Shown one piece after another: positions 10,301 to 20,861 of a stretch of 64,000 nt of DNA (within the stretch, counting starts at the first letter, position 1; the number at the start of each line of letters is the position of its first letter). Under the pieces are notes generated by a model, which was not told where the DNA came from, searched no databases, and worked only from the letters and a program-made list of their open reading frames with translations. The stretch is from Taxawa tesnikishii (nom. ined.) (lineage: Eukaryota; Ascomycota; Dothideomycetes; Dothideales), in contig JAPDRO010000022.1 of assembly GCA_030247885.1 (NCBI GenBank), forward strand, positions 124,001 through 188,000, given 5' to 3'. A program made the position numbers and the translations under genes.

Positions 10301-12850
10301 GCAAGTTTTTCAAGAGCCAGCCGTGGCAAGCTCTGATTGTGGACGAAGGCCAGCGGTTGAAGAACGACAAGAACCAGCTTTACACCGCCTTGTCTGCAAT
10401 CAAGTTTCCGTTCAAGCTGCTTCTTACGGGTACACCACTGCAGAACAATGCACGTGAGCTATTCAACCTTTTGCAGTTTCTAGATGACAGCTTTGACGCT
10501 GCTCGACTGGAGGAGGAATATAACGAGTTAGACTCGACGACCATCCCAAAATTGCACGACTTGATCCGACCCTTCTTCTTGCGTCGTACTAAGGCACAGG
10601 TTCTTACCTTCCTTCCGCCAATGGCGCAGATCATTGTACCCGTGTCGATGTCTGTAGTGCAGAAGAAGCTGTATCTCTCCATTCTCGCCAAGAACCCAGA
10701 CTTGATCCGCGGAATTTTGGGTGGAGGAAAGGACCTGCACGCCAAAGAGCGTGCAACCTTGAGTAACATCTTGATGCAGCTCCGGAAGTGTCTCTGCCAC
10801 CCTTTCGTTTACAGTCAGACCATCGAAGAGAGAAACGTCTCATCAGCAGTCAGCCACCGTAACCTGGTGGAAGCTAGTGGCAAGTTGCAGCTCCTGGAGT
10901 TGCTGCTCCCGAAGCTTCACGAACGTGGACACAGAGTTCTGATCTTTAGTCAATTCCTGGATATGCTAAACATCGTTGAGGACTTCCTTGATGGCTTGGA
11001 GCTTCAGTACCAGCGTCTGGACGGCTCGATGGGCAGCTTGCAGAAACAGAAGCGCATTGACGAGTTCAACGCTCCTGACTCGCCTCTCTTTGCCTTCTTG
11101 CTTTCCACCCGTGCCGGTGGTGTCGGCATCAACCTTGCAACCGCAGATACCGTAATCATCCTCGATCCAGACTTCAACCCACACCAGGATATCCAGGCAC
11201 TGAGCAGAGCTCACCGTATCGGTCAGAAGAAGAAGGTACTATGCTTTCAGCTCGTGACGAGAGCCAGTGTCGAGGAAAAGATTACTCAAATCGGCCGCAA
11301 GAAGATGGCACTCGACCATGTCTTGATCGAGCAGATGGATGCCGATGACGCGGATGACCGTGACCTTGCGGAGATTCTTCGCCACGGAGCGGCAGAGCTG
11401 TTCAACGACGACGGAGAACGCGATATCAAATACGACAACGCTTCTATTGACAAACTTCTTGACAGGAGCCATATGGAGGATACCCAAGCCGGCGAGGACA
11501 AATCTGCAGAAAGCCAGTTCTCCTTCGCCAGAATTTGGGCCAATGACCATCTAGAGAACACGCTTCCAGATACCGAAGAGGAAGCTCCTGACCCTACTGT
11601 GTGGGACAAGATCCTGAAGGAGAGAGAGCGTGCGGCGGCGGCCGAGGCTGCAGCAGCTCAGCAAGCGTTTGGTAGAGGAAGGCGGGCTAAAGCTGTATCT
11701 ATCCTCCGTTATGCACTTCGTGATTGAAGATCGCTAACACGCTACAGGCTATGAACTACGCGACGGAGCATGGCAATGACGAAGCTGCGCCCGGCCTGCA
11801 ACCGTCGCCTCCGTCCAAGAAGGGCAAGAGGCAGGTGAATGACAGTGACACAGATTTTCAAGCGGAGAGTGAAGAGGACAGCGGTCCAGACGAGACTGAC
11901 GCGGTCAGCGACCGTATGGATCTCGCGGACGGTCAGAGGCCTGAGGTGCCACCCAAGGCTATCAAGCCAAAGACCGGTAAGGGAAACATCTCCTCAACTA
12001 CATCACCACCGAAGGCACGGGTCAAGAAGGCTACCAAAGTATTGGCCAAACCGAGGGCTTCTACTTCAAATATGAAGAAGCCAACGGCCAAGGCCAAGGT
12101 CAACATGTCCACACCAAAGCAGCCTTCAGCGAGCGGCGGCAACAAACCCAAGCCTCCCGCCCCAGAGAGCAACAGCGCGCTCGATCTAGGCTCTCAGGTG
12201 CGCCTTGTTGAAGCGACTGATAACATCGCTAATGGACGTATCGTTGGCGCCGACGAAGAGCTCATCTCGTCCAATGCCCCGGCAGCGGCCTCGACGTCAA
12301 TGGTGCCGCTTATCATAGACCTCACCTTGAACGACGAAGCGGCACCGATAATACCTCCATTCACGCCTGCAGAGCCCACAATCCCCCGCGAACCATGAAT
12401 GCATCTTGCTAACCGTCGTTCCGCAGCACCCACATTCCGCAGAGTCAGTCTACCCACGCCCCGCCGCTCATACACAATCGATGGTCTTCCCATGCACCCC
12501 GGCACATCCACCACCATTTTCAACCCCACGAATGCCCCTCCGCCACCCTCAATCCAACAAACCTCAACCTTCCTCCCATGGTCGGTTGTGTCGCCTGTGA
12601 AAGCATCCATGCACTCGGCAGCTGTCCGCTCAAAGTGGCAGGCGTGGAGCACTGCAACCTCTGCGGCATCGCGCACTACGGCCACGGCCGTATCTGCCCA
12701 CACATCCAATCAGAGACGCAGGTCAGGGAGATGCTGGCCGCTCTCAAGCAGTCCCCAGAAGCGGGTCACCTGATCAGAGAAGCGAAGAAATATCTCGTCG
12801 GCGTCAAGGGAGCGCTGGTGCAGAAGAAGAAAACGTTGCAGCAGCAACAA

Positions 12851-12881
<31 letters not shown>

Positions 12882-12949
12882 TACCGGTTGCGCCTACGAG
12901 CACGAATTCCCCTGGGGTTGCAGATGGAATGTCGAACGTTTCGTCGTGA
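7369..12949 (+). CDS. CHD-type chromatin remodeller, Mit1-like (SHREC ATPase)
   Basis: Exons 7369-7722, 8119-11694 and 11748-..., with introns of 396 and 53 nt. Then comes a C-terminal part ending at 12949 whose junction near 12300-12580 I could not resolve. Order: an N-terminal region with YEVEFEDYHTEQ joined to ISFQELLDYENG; acidic disorder; a PHD-like zinc region from CQQCDTCGNG (about residue 355) and a second cluster CTNCWRGFHF..CKEC (about 480); a chromo-like segment VYLVRWENKSYFQATWM; the SNF2 ATPase with DEMGLGKT (about 751), Walker B DEGQ (about 860) and SRAHRIGQ (about 1146). A basic tail contains a SUMO-interaction-like LIIDLT. The end is a Cys/His cluster CVACESIHALGSCP..CNLCGIAHYGHGRICPH and a poly-Gln run. 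Known: Mit1 in fission yeast is the nucleosome-sliding subunit of SHREC in heterochromatin. Inferred: the same role here. Confidence 0.88.
12839..12881 (+). repeat. CAG/CAA repeat coding poly-Gln in the Mit1 tail
   Basis: A run of CAG and CAA codons giving about 14 glutamines near the C-terminus of the remodeller. Mixed CAA/CAG at the start and pure CAG later suggest recent expansion of the 3' part. Confidence 0.9.
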
Positions 12950-13289
12950 TGATTAAGTTAGGCCGATGTGGTAGGGTGAAGGGTGGATGGAGGGTGGCTT
13001 GTTCTTTCTCAACTTTGCACATGACTCCTGCTACTCCATGTAGATATAGTGATAGGCAGCGTTATGCCATTGCTTCTGCAGGAGCTGTCGACTCGTTAGT
13101 TCCATAATTCCGTGATCGAGCCTGGAACCTCTCGTCGCCGTCTCATAACGCACACCACCGCCACCACTACACCCGCCGCCACAAAACCTGTTGCTGCAAA
13201 TACATCAAGTCACGCGTGCCAGACCGGTGAAACCCAGTTTCAACGGACCCTCGAAACCCGTGGCGGAACGATACAGTTTCCCGTCCTGT

Positions 13290-13302
13290 CCCCCCCCCCC
13301 CC
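13290..13302. repeat. C13 homopolymer
   Basis: Thirteen consecutive C in the 3' flank of Mit1, followed closely by a (CAA)n tract at 13315-13335. Confidence 0.95.
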
Positions 13303-13899
13303 GTAAACCACGTCCAACAACAACAACAACAACAACTCGAACCGTCTCGAAGCAGAAGAAGGCTAGCTCAAGGGAACAAAGACGCTGCCACCGTAGGGAC
13401 CCTCTCTCCGGGTTCCGGGCCGTGACTATATACAGCCTGCAGTCTCAAATCTCTGCGACCGTCATGCAAAAAACTGCGCGAAAAAAAACAAAGCAGGGTC
13501 GGCTCGAGCTATATATGTATGTACAGCTCTCTCCTCTGATTCGAGATAACCCAAATCACAGGTGTAGTTTGATCGGAAATCCTTCGCGTTTACAGCGAAC
13601 TTTTACGGCCTGGGGTCTTGCTTGGAACATCCCGCGTCTATATAGCTGGGACCGTTGTCGTGTGCAAGCAGCGCAATCCTTCTTGCCCATCCCTGTTTTT
13701 TCCGACCACAAACCCGAGCGGGTCAGGATCTCGGCTTCTCAATGAAGACAAATGCCCCCTCAAGGAAACGGTAAGGAAGGGTTTGGAATTCATGATCGTT
13801 TTGTTTCTGATTACTCGCATGTGCTACCTGTCCTATCTACTCCGCCTACGCCGCCCCCAAGGGGAAAATGACCGGGTTGGGACAGCAGTCGCACAGGGG

Positions 13900-13917
13900 C
13901 ACACACACACACACACA
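13900..13917. repeat. (CA)9 microsatellite
   Basis: Nine perfect CA dinucleotides in the intergenic region between the Mit1 and eIF2-beta genes. Confidence 0.95.
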
Positions 13918-14178
13918 CCTGTCAACTGCAAACTCTCCACTCGCATTGCCCTTTTTCCTTCCTCTCTCCATATCCTCATGCCAGCGAGTGAGTCAGCGCG
14001 TTTTCGCATTCCGTGCTCCCCAAGCCCCCCAGCGCCCCCCCCCCCCTTTCCTCGCATTCCCAACGACGGACCCACATGAGAACAAGACAGCCTAAGAGCA
14101 CACTGGACACCATATCTACGACTCGCCCACAACTTGCCCCAACTTCTCCCCGCTCGAAGCAGCTCGGCGTAAACGTTT

Positions 14179-15318
14179 TTAGCCTTGCTGTCTGCGACGC
14201 TTTCCGACCTGTGCCGAGAAACCGGTCTTGATGGCGGCGACCGACCGACGAGAACCGCAGGAGTTGCAGGTAACGAAGTAGAGACGGTTTTCGCCCTTGT
14301 TGAGTTCGGTGTCTGGCGAGCGGCAGGTCTTGCAGGTGACGTATTCGACTGTAGGGTGTTGTTAGTGGATTGCTGGATTGATGGGTTGATGTGATGGGGT
14401 AACCAGAGGGTTAAAGGGGCGCGTGAGAATAGCGGAGGAGAGAGGGGCCGGGTTGGGTGTAAGGCCGAGTTGAATCGGGGGAGCAGAGTGACAGAGAAGA
14501 GAAGGGGGGGGGGACATACCAATATACCGCCTCAACACATTCTCAATCTGCTTCTGCTGGAAACGACCCTTAATGACCAATCTCCTGCTTCCGTCCACCG
14601 AACCACTCGTTCCCAACTCGGCGAACAAGAACTGCGTAACGTGCTCATCCGTCCTCTTCATGCGCTTGCAAATCTCGGCAATGTTGGCGAAAATCGTCTT
14701 CTTGTTGCCTTCACGGAGACACTGCGGCGGCGGGATCTTGTAGCTCTTGCTACCGGAGGAGGCGAGGTCGGGGTGGTGGGAGTGCAGCTGGGTGAAGAAG
14801 CGGGAGAGCAGGAGCGGGTATTGGATAGACACTGTGCTGTCATGCGACCAAATGCCTGTGCCCTTCTCCAAATCGCCTTCCTGCTCGACCGATGGCTCCT
14901 CGGCCGCCTTCTCGGCTTCCTCGTCCGCGTTGTCGACGGCGCCGGCCTCAGCCAGCTTAGCCTCGAAGTCGTCGGCATCGGCGGTCTTAACCTTCTTCTT
15001 CTTTTTCTTCTTGAGGGCGGAGGGGTCGAACTCGCCATCCGCGGCGGGGGCCTCTGCATCTTCGTCATCGGCCTTCTTCTCCTTCTTCGATGACGTCTTC
15101 TTCTTCTTCTTTGCTAGCCCGGCGAACATGTCGGCCATTTCGTCGACTTCTTTGTCGCCGCCTTCGGGTGCGGAGTGGGCTTGGGCGCTGTCTTTGTCGC
15201 CATGTTCGCCGTTCGTCTGGGTGACTTCGCCGTTGCTGTCAACGATGGTGGTGCCTTCGCTAAAGGCCACAGACTTGCGCTGCTTCGCGGGCGCGGGTGA
15301 GGTCTCCTGTTGCACCAT
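14179..15318 (-). CDS. Translation initiation factor eIF2 subunit beta
   Basis: Known: eIF2-beta is part of the GTP-binding complex that brings Met-tRNAi to the 40S subunit; its Lys-rich blocks bind eIF5 and eIF2B. Seen: exons 15318-14520 and 14348-14179, 969 nt in frame, 322 aa, with a 171-nt intron that contains a G10 tract. Two lysine blocks are present ([13 protein letters not shown] and KKKKKKKVK) where the yeast protein has three. The eIF2B_5 core follows, with [29 protein letters not shown] and [17 protein letters not shown]2-C2 zinc ribbon (CKTC near 271, CNSC near 292) sits in exon 2, and the end is VGKRRRQQG. Frame intact. Divergent from Mim2, 418 bp away. Confidence 0.96.
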
Positions 15319-15736
15319 GGTGGGTTAGAATTTGTGTGGACGTGGATGTGGGTATGGATGAGGGGCTGATGGTGGTGGGAAATTGTTTCGGTGTTGGTGT
15401 TGAAGTAACAGGTGGTGAGATGAGGTGGTAGTTAGACGTACTGTGTCGGCCATGATTGCAGTCGGGCGTATGTGGTCAGCTGCAAGCTTCTGTCGACTTC
15501 CTTCCAGTAGCAAGAGGTGGTGGTTGTGCTTTGACTCACCTCACCAAGCTTGCGTCAGAGGGAAACCGCGACCCTCCGGCTAATGTTCGGAAGATGGCGC
15601 CTACCACGAGCATGTATGGTAGTCCATCTCAGTACGTATCACTACACGATACACACATATTGCTACATCCCTTCTCCGCGTAGTAATCGAACAGACGCTC
15701 AGCCAGCTGCAGACACAGCCGTAAAGCACGCCCGCC
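15319..15736. promoter_or_regulatory. Bidirectional promoter region eIF2-beta/MIM2
   Basis: 418 bp between two head-to-head start codons. The eIF2-beta side is rich in GGTG/GTGG runs (pyrimidine-rich on the transcribed sense strand), as in many translation-factor leaders. The position is the only firm evidence; no site is named. Confidence 0.45.
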
Positions 15737-16152
15737 ATGTCCGACATGCTCGCCGAAGGCCCTCTCATGTCCGACTCCTCCTACCAGGACATCTCCTACA
15801 CCGTTTCCGGCGACGAGGTCGACTCCTCCCCTCCACTTCCGCCTCCACAACCTCACTCTCCCCTCCGAAGAGGAAGCAGAAAGCGACGCCGAGCGGGAAT
15901 GGCGCGAGAGCTTGCAACAACTAGAACTGCTCTTGACCATGGTGCTGGTGCCGTACCTGGGGAAGTACTTTGGCCGGAAGGCTGCCTACTGGGGTAAGAA
16001 TGAGCGGGGGCGTGATGACACGACTATCTGGGCTGATTGACGGCGTAGGTTGGGCACGGTTCATGGAGTGGAAATACCCTGTGAGCGTCGAGGTCACAAG
16101 TCCGGGACTGTTCAAGGGTGCTGGAGCTGTCGAGGCTGCCGCTTCACTGTGA
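15737..16152 (+). CDS. MIM2: Mim2-like mitochondrial outer-membrane import protein, 101 aa
   Basis: Known: Mim2 partners Mim1 in the MIM complex, which inserts alpha-helical proteins into the mitochondrial outer membrane and helps assemble TOM. Seen: exons 15737-15817, 15873-15993 and 16049-16152 with two 55-nt introns, 306 nt in frame. The product has a short acidic N-terminus (SYTVSGDE joined to EAESDAEREWRESL). Then comes one membrane helix, LELLLTMVLVPYLGKYFG, then RKAAYWGWARFMEWKYP and a C-terminal AGAVEAAASL. The block from REWRESL to FMEWKYPV is the conserved part of fungal Mim2 as I remember it. The first intron begins GTCGAC, a weak donor, and has a strong pyrimidine tract. The alternative is a base error in a continuous exon, but the frame offset fits an intron better. 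Confidence 0.75.
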
Positions 16153-16888
16153 GGTCGCGGTGAGGTAGGCTTCGGTTACGCCGCACGAGTGTATGCAAAC
16201 TGGCTTCGGTGGAGTCCATGGCAGGAAATACGACAAGAACTGAATAAGGCCAAAGAGCTGGTCTCTTAAGAGGATCCTGCTGGTTGGGGAGGGAGCAGAT
16301 ACCAGGGACGCAACTGAGCTTGCTATGAGGATAGTAGCTGGGCTGTGAACAATTGAAAAGGCCACGAATCGCATTAGCCCGCAGTCCCAGAGGAGGTCGG
16401 AGGGATGCAACGCTGTACGACAAGCCGTGGTTGTGGGATAGGGCAAGTGGGGAAAGTCGATGATGCATGAGACAAGCCGCACACACATACATCGGCACAG
16501 ATACATGATACCCATTGGATGCATGCGTATTCGTTTCAGGAGCACATCACGAAAACAGGAATGAGGAGCGGCAATGTTAATAAGATAAACCGGTTCTATT
16601 GCGATAGCGGTTGATGCTATACATGCTGGGTATGTACGTTTGAGATCAAATAAATCGTGTCGAAGACCGCCTCCATGTATCCCTCTCCAGCCCTCACTTT
16701 TTCCATCAAACGACAAAAGAAATATCAGAACGAAAATGAGACGATATGAAGTGTGCGTTCAAGCTCTCTTTCCGTGTGCAGTCAAGCTCTCTTTCTGCAG
16801 GGCAAAAGACGACAGAAAGGAAAGGATATATAACGCCCATGGGCACGAAAAGTAAATATCAACAACGACAACGATCTCCATTGCCCCT
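16153..16888. other. Intergenic between convergent genes
   Basis: About 735 bp between the 3' ends of Mim2 and the half-zinc-cluster regulator. AT-richer stretches at 16570-16870 with AATAAA-like sequence near 16649 would suit 3' processing. No coding region recognised. Confidence 0.5.
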
Positions 16889-19167
16889 CTATACGGGGAC
16901 AACCAGACCCTTGTACACTCCGCCGATACAAGAACCAAGATCCAATCGTGAAACCTTTGACGAACGACAAGCCGCGTGCGATCTCACCTTCGCACCCGAC
17001 AGTAGCAATCCCGAGGCAGACGAGCCAGACGAGCCCGACAGCACCGTACCACGACCCTGAACAGCGAGTATAGCTACAGCAGCAGCAAGTAGTACCAGGT
17101 CTGAGTACCGGACCCAGAAGAGCAGCGATTTCGCAAGCATAGCTAGCACACCCGCACAGAGAAGTGGGAACGAGGCCCAGGCGGAACGGGTCTGTCCATG
17201 TAGTAACATGTCTTTGACCCTATCTCCTTCGGTGCGTAGATGCCCTGGGGCCCGGGAGTCGGTGTACCCCGGAGTCCAAGAGTCGGAAGGACGACGCATT
17301 CCTGCTGACGTGACTTGAGGTACCCGCAGAGAGCCCGTCGACCCTGCGCCGGATGAGGCGCTAGACGGTGAGAGCCCGCCATAGAGGCCTTCGGACGCTG
17401 TGGCGTTGGAGCTGGGCTGGGATGACTGTACGCCCGCTTGTGCTGGTGATGCAGATACGGGGACGGGCGAGCTGATCTGGTGGACTTGCAATAGTCCGGG
17501 GCTGGGTCCTTGTAGTAACGCGCTGCTGGACGAGCCTTGAAGTGACGCGCTGCGGGATAGTCCTTCGGACAGTACCGCGTTGCTGGACGAAATATGACGG
17601 CGCAGACTACTGACGGCTTGAAGACTTGGCGTTCGGGGCGAACAACTTCTTGCACAGACGTACTGGATGAGCTGGGCTGGACTGAGCCTTGAGACGGGGA
17701 TTGAATGGGTTCTTGTAGTCCTTGTGGTGACGTTCCCTGTGCGGTCGCACGGACTAGGCCAGCTTGAGCTGCGGTCTGGGGTAGGGACTCAACAGGTCCT
17801 TGTATTACTGGTCGAGCGGCCCGGCCTTGTAGCAATGGAGATTGGGTGGACCCTTGTGGTAACGTTTGAGCGGCCCGTACTTGTAGTAATGGCTGGGCGG
17901 TTCCGTTTGCAATCGTACGGGTCTGAACTGTACCTTGGACCAGATCGGAGTAAGCGTTGTGTCGACTGTAGATTGCAGCGCTTTCCTGTACAGAGGTAGC
18001 ATTAGGGCGTTGAGCAGCGTGGGCGTGGAAGGTGTGGGTCGGCGCCAGTGGCTCGGTGACTCCGTAGAAGAGGTCGTTGCCTGCGGCAAGGTCGGCGAGT
18101 GGGGCGTCGATTAGGGTGAAGTCTTGAGTGTTGCTCCATGGCCATGGTTGCGTTTCGCCGGCTAGGCTCATCGGGGCTTGTGAAGCGAAGTTGAAGTCGA
18201 CCATGTCGCCGAAGTCGAAGTTTGAGTTCGTCTCATCAAGCACAGTGAGAGTCATGGCGGCGTCAGTGCTGAGGAAAGCGAAGGGGTCGTCGCTGAAGTC
18301 TGCTAGAGACGAAGGCGGTGGTGGCTGTGTTTCAGCGGCTGGTGCCTTGGATCTTTGGCTCGTCGTGACGGACCTGCTCACTTGATTAGAAACCACGTGC
18401 GGCGTGTTGGTCAAGCTCACTGACCTTTTGGAAGCGCCCTTCTGCGAGAGGGTCTCCATTTGTGCCTGGTTGTGGTGGCACTTTCGCTTGCGCTTTGCGC
18501 ACTTGTCGCAAGCCTTGACGATGCGTCGCTTGCGGTACTCGATCTTCTCGGTTTCAGTCATCTTGCGCCGCACGCGGGTCTTAGGCTGAGTCTGGGAAGA
18601 CAGGCTGAAGACGCTGGTCATCTGGTCGAGTGCTGGCGGGCTGGCAGTGCTGTCGAGCCGTTAGCGGGATTCTCTTCTGCCATGGGAGTTGGGCGAGCGT
18701 TCAGAGAAAAGACAAGAGAACCGACCTGCGAGTGGGTTGCCTGCTGAGGGTGGCTGGTTGCGCAGCCGGAGAAGCAAGAGATGCCGGGGTCGCCCAGCCG
18801 AGCAGGTCGGGACTGCTGAATGCCGAGGAGGAAGAGGCGGAGGGGTAGGAAGACCAAGGGGAGGCGGCGGAGCTTTCGAAAGATGCGGTGGATTCTGCTG
18901 GCATGGTCGGCTCGGAAGGTGCGAGAGCAGCTTGGTTTTTGAGCTGTTCTTCATCGCGCTCCCTCATGAGAAATTCGATGACAGCGTTTCGCATGCGCTC
19001 GGAGTGGGTTTTACAAGAGGATAGTGAGCCTTGAGAGCGAAGAAAAGCTCGTCCGAGTCCTTTGGTGGGTAGAACTGGGGAGGAGCGCAGGGGTCGAATG
19101 GTTCGTTAAGGACGTTGTCACGGTAGACAAGGAAACCGGGAGAAGGCAGAGACATGGAGAAATCCAT
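16889..19167 (-). CDS. Half-zinc-cluster regulator with predicted C-terminal membrane helices, about 726 aa
   Basis: Exons 19167-18722 and 18621-16889 (100-nt intron). The sum is 2179 nt and becomes 727 codons if two bases are added. One is at the T4 run 19009-19012, where the frame must pass from AHYPLV to KTHSERMRNAVIEFLM. The other is at the G4 run 17636-17639. Seen: an N-terminal block DFSMSLPSPGFLVYRDNVLN; a basic segment KTRVRRKMTETEKIEYRKRR followed by ACDKCAKRKRKC (Cys near 187, 190 and 197), which is only the first half of a Zn2Cys6 cluster. Next is a Gln/Pro/Ser-rich low-complexity region with repeated LLQG units, then two hydrophobic segments near 634-675 (FPLLCAGVLAMLAKSLLFW and DLVLLAAAVAILAV). 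This resembles a conserved but, as far as I know, uncharacterised Pezizomycotina family. A membrane-tethered transcription factor is an inference. Confidence 0.65.
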
Positions 19168-19352
19168 TGCGGAATAGTTTTGAAGGAGAATAGGGTTTTG
19201 TGGAAAGGTCTGAATGGTTGGCAACGTCTCTGCGGTAGGGCAGAGAGGGGGTGAGACTGTAGATGGACTAAGGATAGTGATAGTGATAGTGATTCGGATC
19301 AAGTGTAATGCTTGCTGGTGTGTTTGTGTTTGTGTGTCGCCCTTGGCGAAGG

Positions 19353-19386
19353 GCGAAGAGCGAAGAGCGAAGAGCGAAGAGCGAAG
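19353..19386. repeat. Tandem heptamer GCGAAGA, about 5 copies
   Basis: Four perfect GCGAAGA units plus a partial fifth, about 190 bp upstream of the half-zinc regulator start, probably in its 5' UTR or promoter. Confidence 0.9.
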
Positions 19387-20186
19387 TTGAACTTCTCGTC
19401 GCTCTCGTGGTGGAGGTGTGTAGGAAGGAAGGGAACAGAAGGATGCTGAGGACGCGAGGCAGAGCGCTGGATAGATAAATCGCACTGTGACAGTTTGTGG
19501 TAGCCTGACGATGCGAGGGTGCAGCTCGGTGTCGAAGACTCGACACCGCACCTCCCAAAGCGTGCTAGCGCGGCGCTGGTACGCTTTGGGAATGGCCGGC
19601 CTGCCAAAGCGAAACTCAATTGGAGTGAGTCAACGCGATCGTCCGGGCAGCCTCAAGTTCAGTCATCCTTTGCGGCCGTTACGTGAGGAGAGGGGAGGAA
19701 GCTGCCACGCCATGCTGTGCTACTGCCGTGCTATCGCTGCGCTGTGCTGTGCTGTGCTGTCCTGATGATCCTGCCTGCAAATGGATAACCATCTCTATTT
19801 CTATACAAGAATCCATCACGCTGAACACAGCAAGAGTATGGAAACAGCAGAATGCAATTCACGTGAAAGCCACAATGTGCATCCGTATGCGTGGTCAGCC
19901 CTGTGCGACGTGGTGGTGAGATGCGGTTGTGTTGCGTGCAGTATGGGAGTTTGAGGACGTCGTAGGGAATAAGTTCATGTGTCAGTCTTGGGTCGCAGTC
20001 AAGGGCAAAGGCTGGTAGGGCAAAGGGGTGGGAGCCAGCTTGGCAGTTGAACGCTCTCTCGCTCTGTATGCATAGAAAGCAAGGCACGCCTGCATTGTTG
20101 TAGCACCGCGTCGTCCCGGACATGGAAGTGCCGTGTGCCGTTGAGCTACTCAAAGCCCATCTGGTGTGCTGCTTGGTCCTCTGCAA

Positions 20187-20222
20187 GATACAGGATACAG
20201 GATACAGGACACAGGATACAGG
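20187..20222. repeat. Tandem heptamer ATACAGG, 5 copies
   Basis: Five units of ATACAGG with one variant (ACACAGG), followed by GGTAC x4 at 20344-20363. Both lie upstream of AIM24. Confidence 0.9.
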
Positions 20223-20861
20223 GCTGTCTAGCACTGGAACAGATCTGGAGATGCGAGCGGTCCGTGCCCAGTCTGTTTCAGCTTCAGCTTCAGCTCCAGC
20301 TCCATTCTCCGCTCGAACCTGCTGCTGTCTTTCTTCCATGCCAGGTACGGTACGGTACGGTACACATACCAAACATATCCACACAATCTCACACTTTGCC
20401 AAGGAACACCGCTGCATCTCCGTCTCCGTCTCTGTCTCTGTCGCTGTCAGACATGGCCGGCTGATCTAATCCAAGCAGAACGCCACGGCCGCCCATGCTG
20501 TAGCCGCCCACTCCTGCCCCGCTTCCTCTGGCGCTTCGCATCATCTACCAATGGCGTTTCGACACCTGAGTAGCACATGCGCGTCCGGCGCGTCGTCTGA
20601 CATTCTAATATCTGACCGAAAGCAGCTCTCGTAGGTACTCTCATATTCGACTATCATCTTTCCTTACCTGTCACTACCATTCATTCCCACTCCATCCCCA
20701 CGTACTCGTGATATACCGGTCGACAAGCATCCGCGTTGTGAGACATAGGACAACCGGAATAGCCCTTGTACCACAGACGACGCTGTCCTGTCTTCCTTTG
20801 TCTCTTCCTCCTCCGGCTACTTGCCGAAGTCACGCTTCTTGATATAGCAACTACACTCAAC

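Larger units (their letters stand above)
12950..14178. other. Intergenic, simple-sequence rich, between two gene 3' ends
   Basis: About 1.2 kb between the convergent Mit1 and eIF2-beta genes. It holds a C13 run at 13290-13302, (CAA)n at 13315-13335, (CA)9 at 13900-13917 and a C12 run at 14035-14046. The 3' UTRs of both genes should fall here. No coding potential recognised. Confidence 0.6.
19168..20861. other. Intergenic, minisatellite-rich, divergent promoter area
   Basis: 1.7 kb between the starts of the half-zinc regulator and AIM24. It holds short tandem arrays at 19353-19386, 19741-19760, 20187-20222 and 20344-20363, and pyrimidine-rich imperfect TCTCTG repeats at 20415-20450. No supported gene. 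The promoters of both neighbours should lie at its ends. Confidence 0.6.

Noticed and set aside
13833-14522. Minus-strand frame overlapping the eIF2-beta intron and 3' end
   Set aside because: Overlaps a certain gene in another frame and consists of Pro/Ser/Arg low complexity from the C and CA runs.
17590-17640. A 50-nt intron (GTCTGT...CAG) to explain the frame change in the half-zinc regulator
   Set aside because: It is possible in phase, but the donor is poor and a single missing base in the G4 run at 17636-17639 gives a smoother protein; kept only as the second choice.
18965-19016. A 52-nt intron GTAAAA...ATGAG at the N-terminal frame change of the half-zinc regulator
   Set aside because: It would remove ERMRNAVIEFLM, which looks conserved, and leads straight to a stop.
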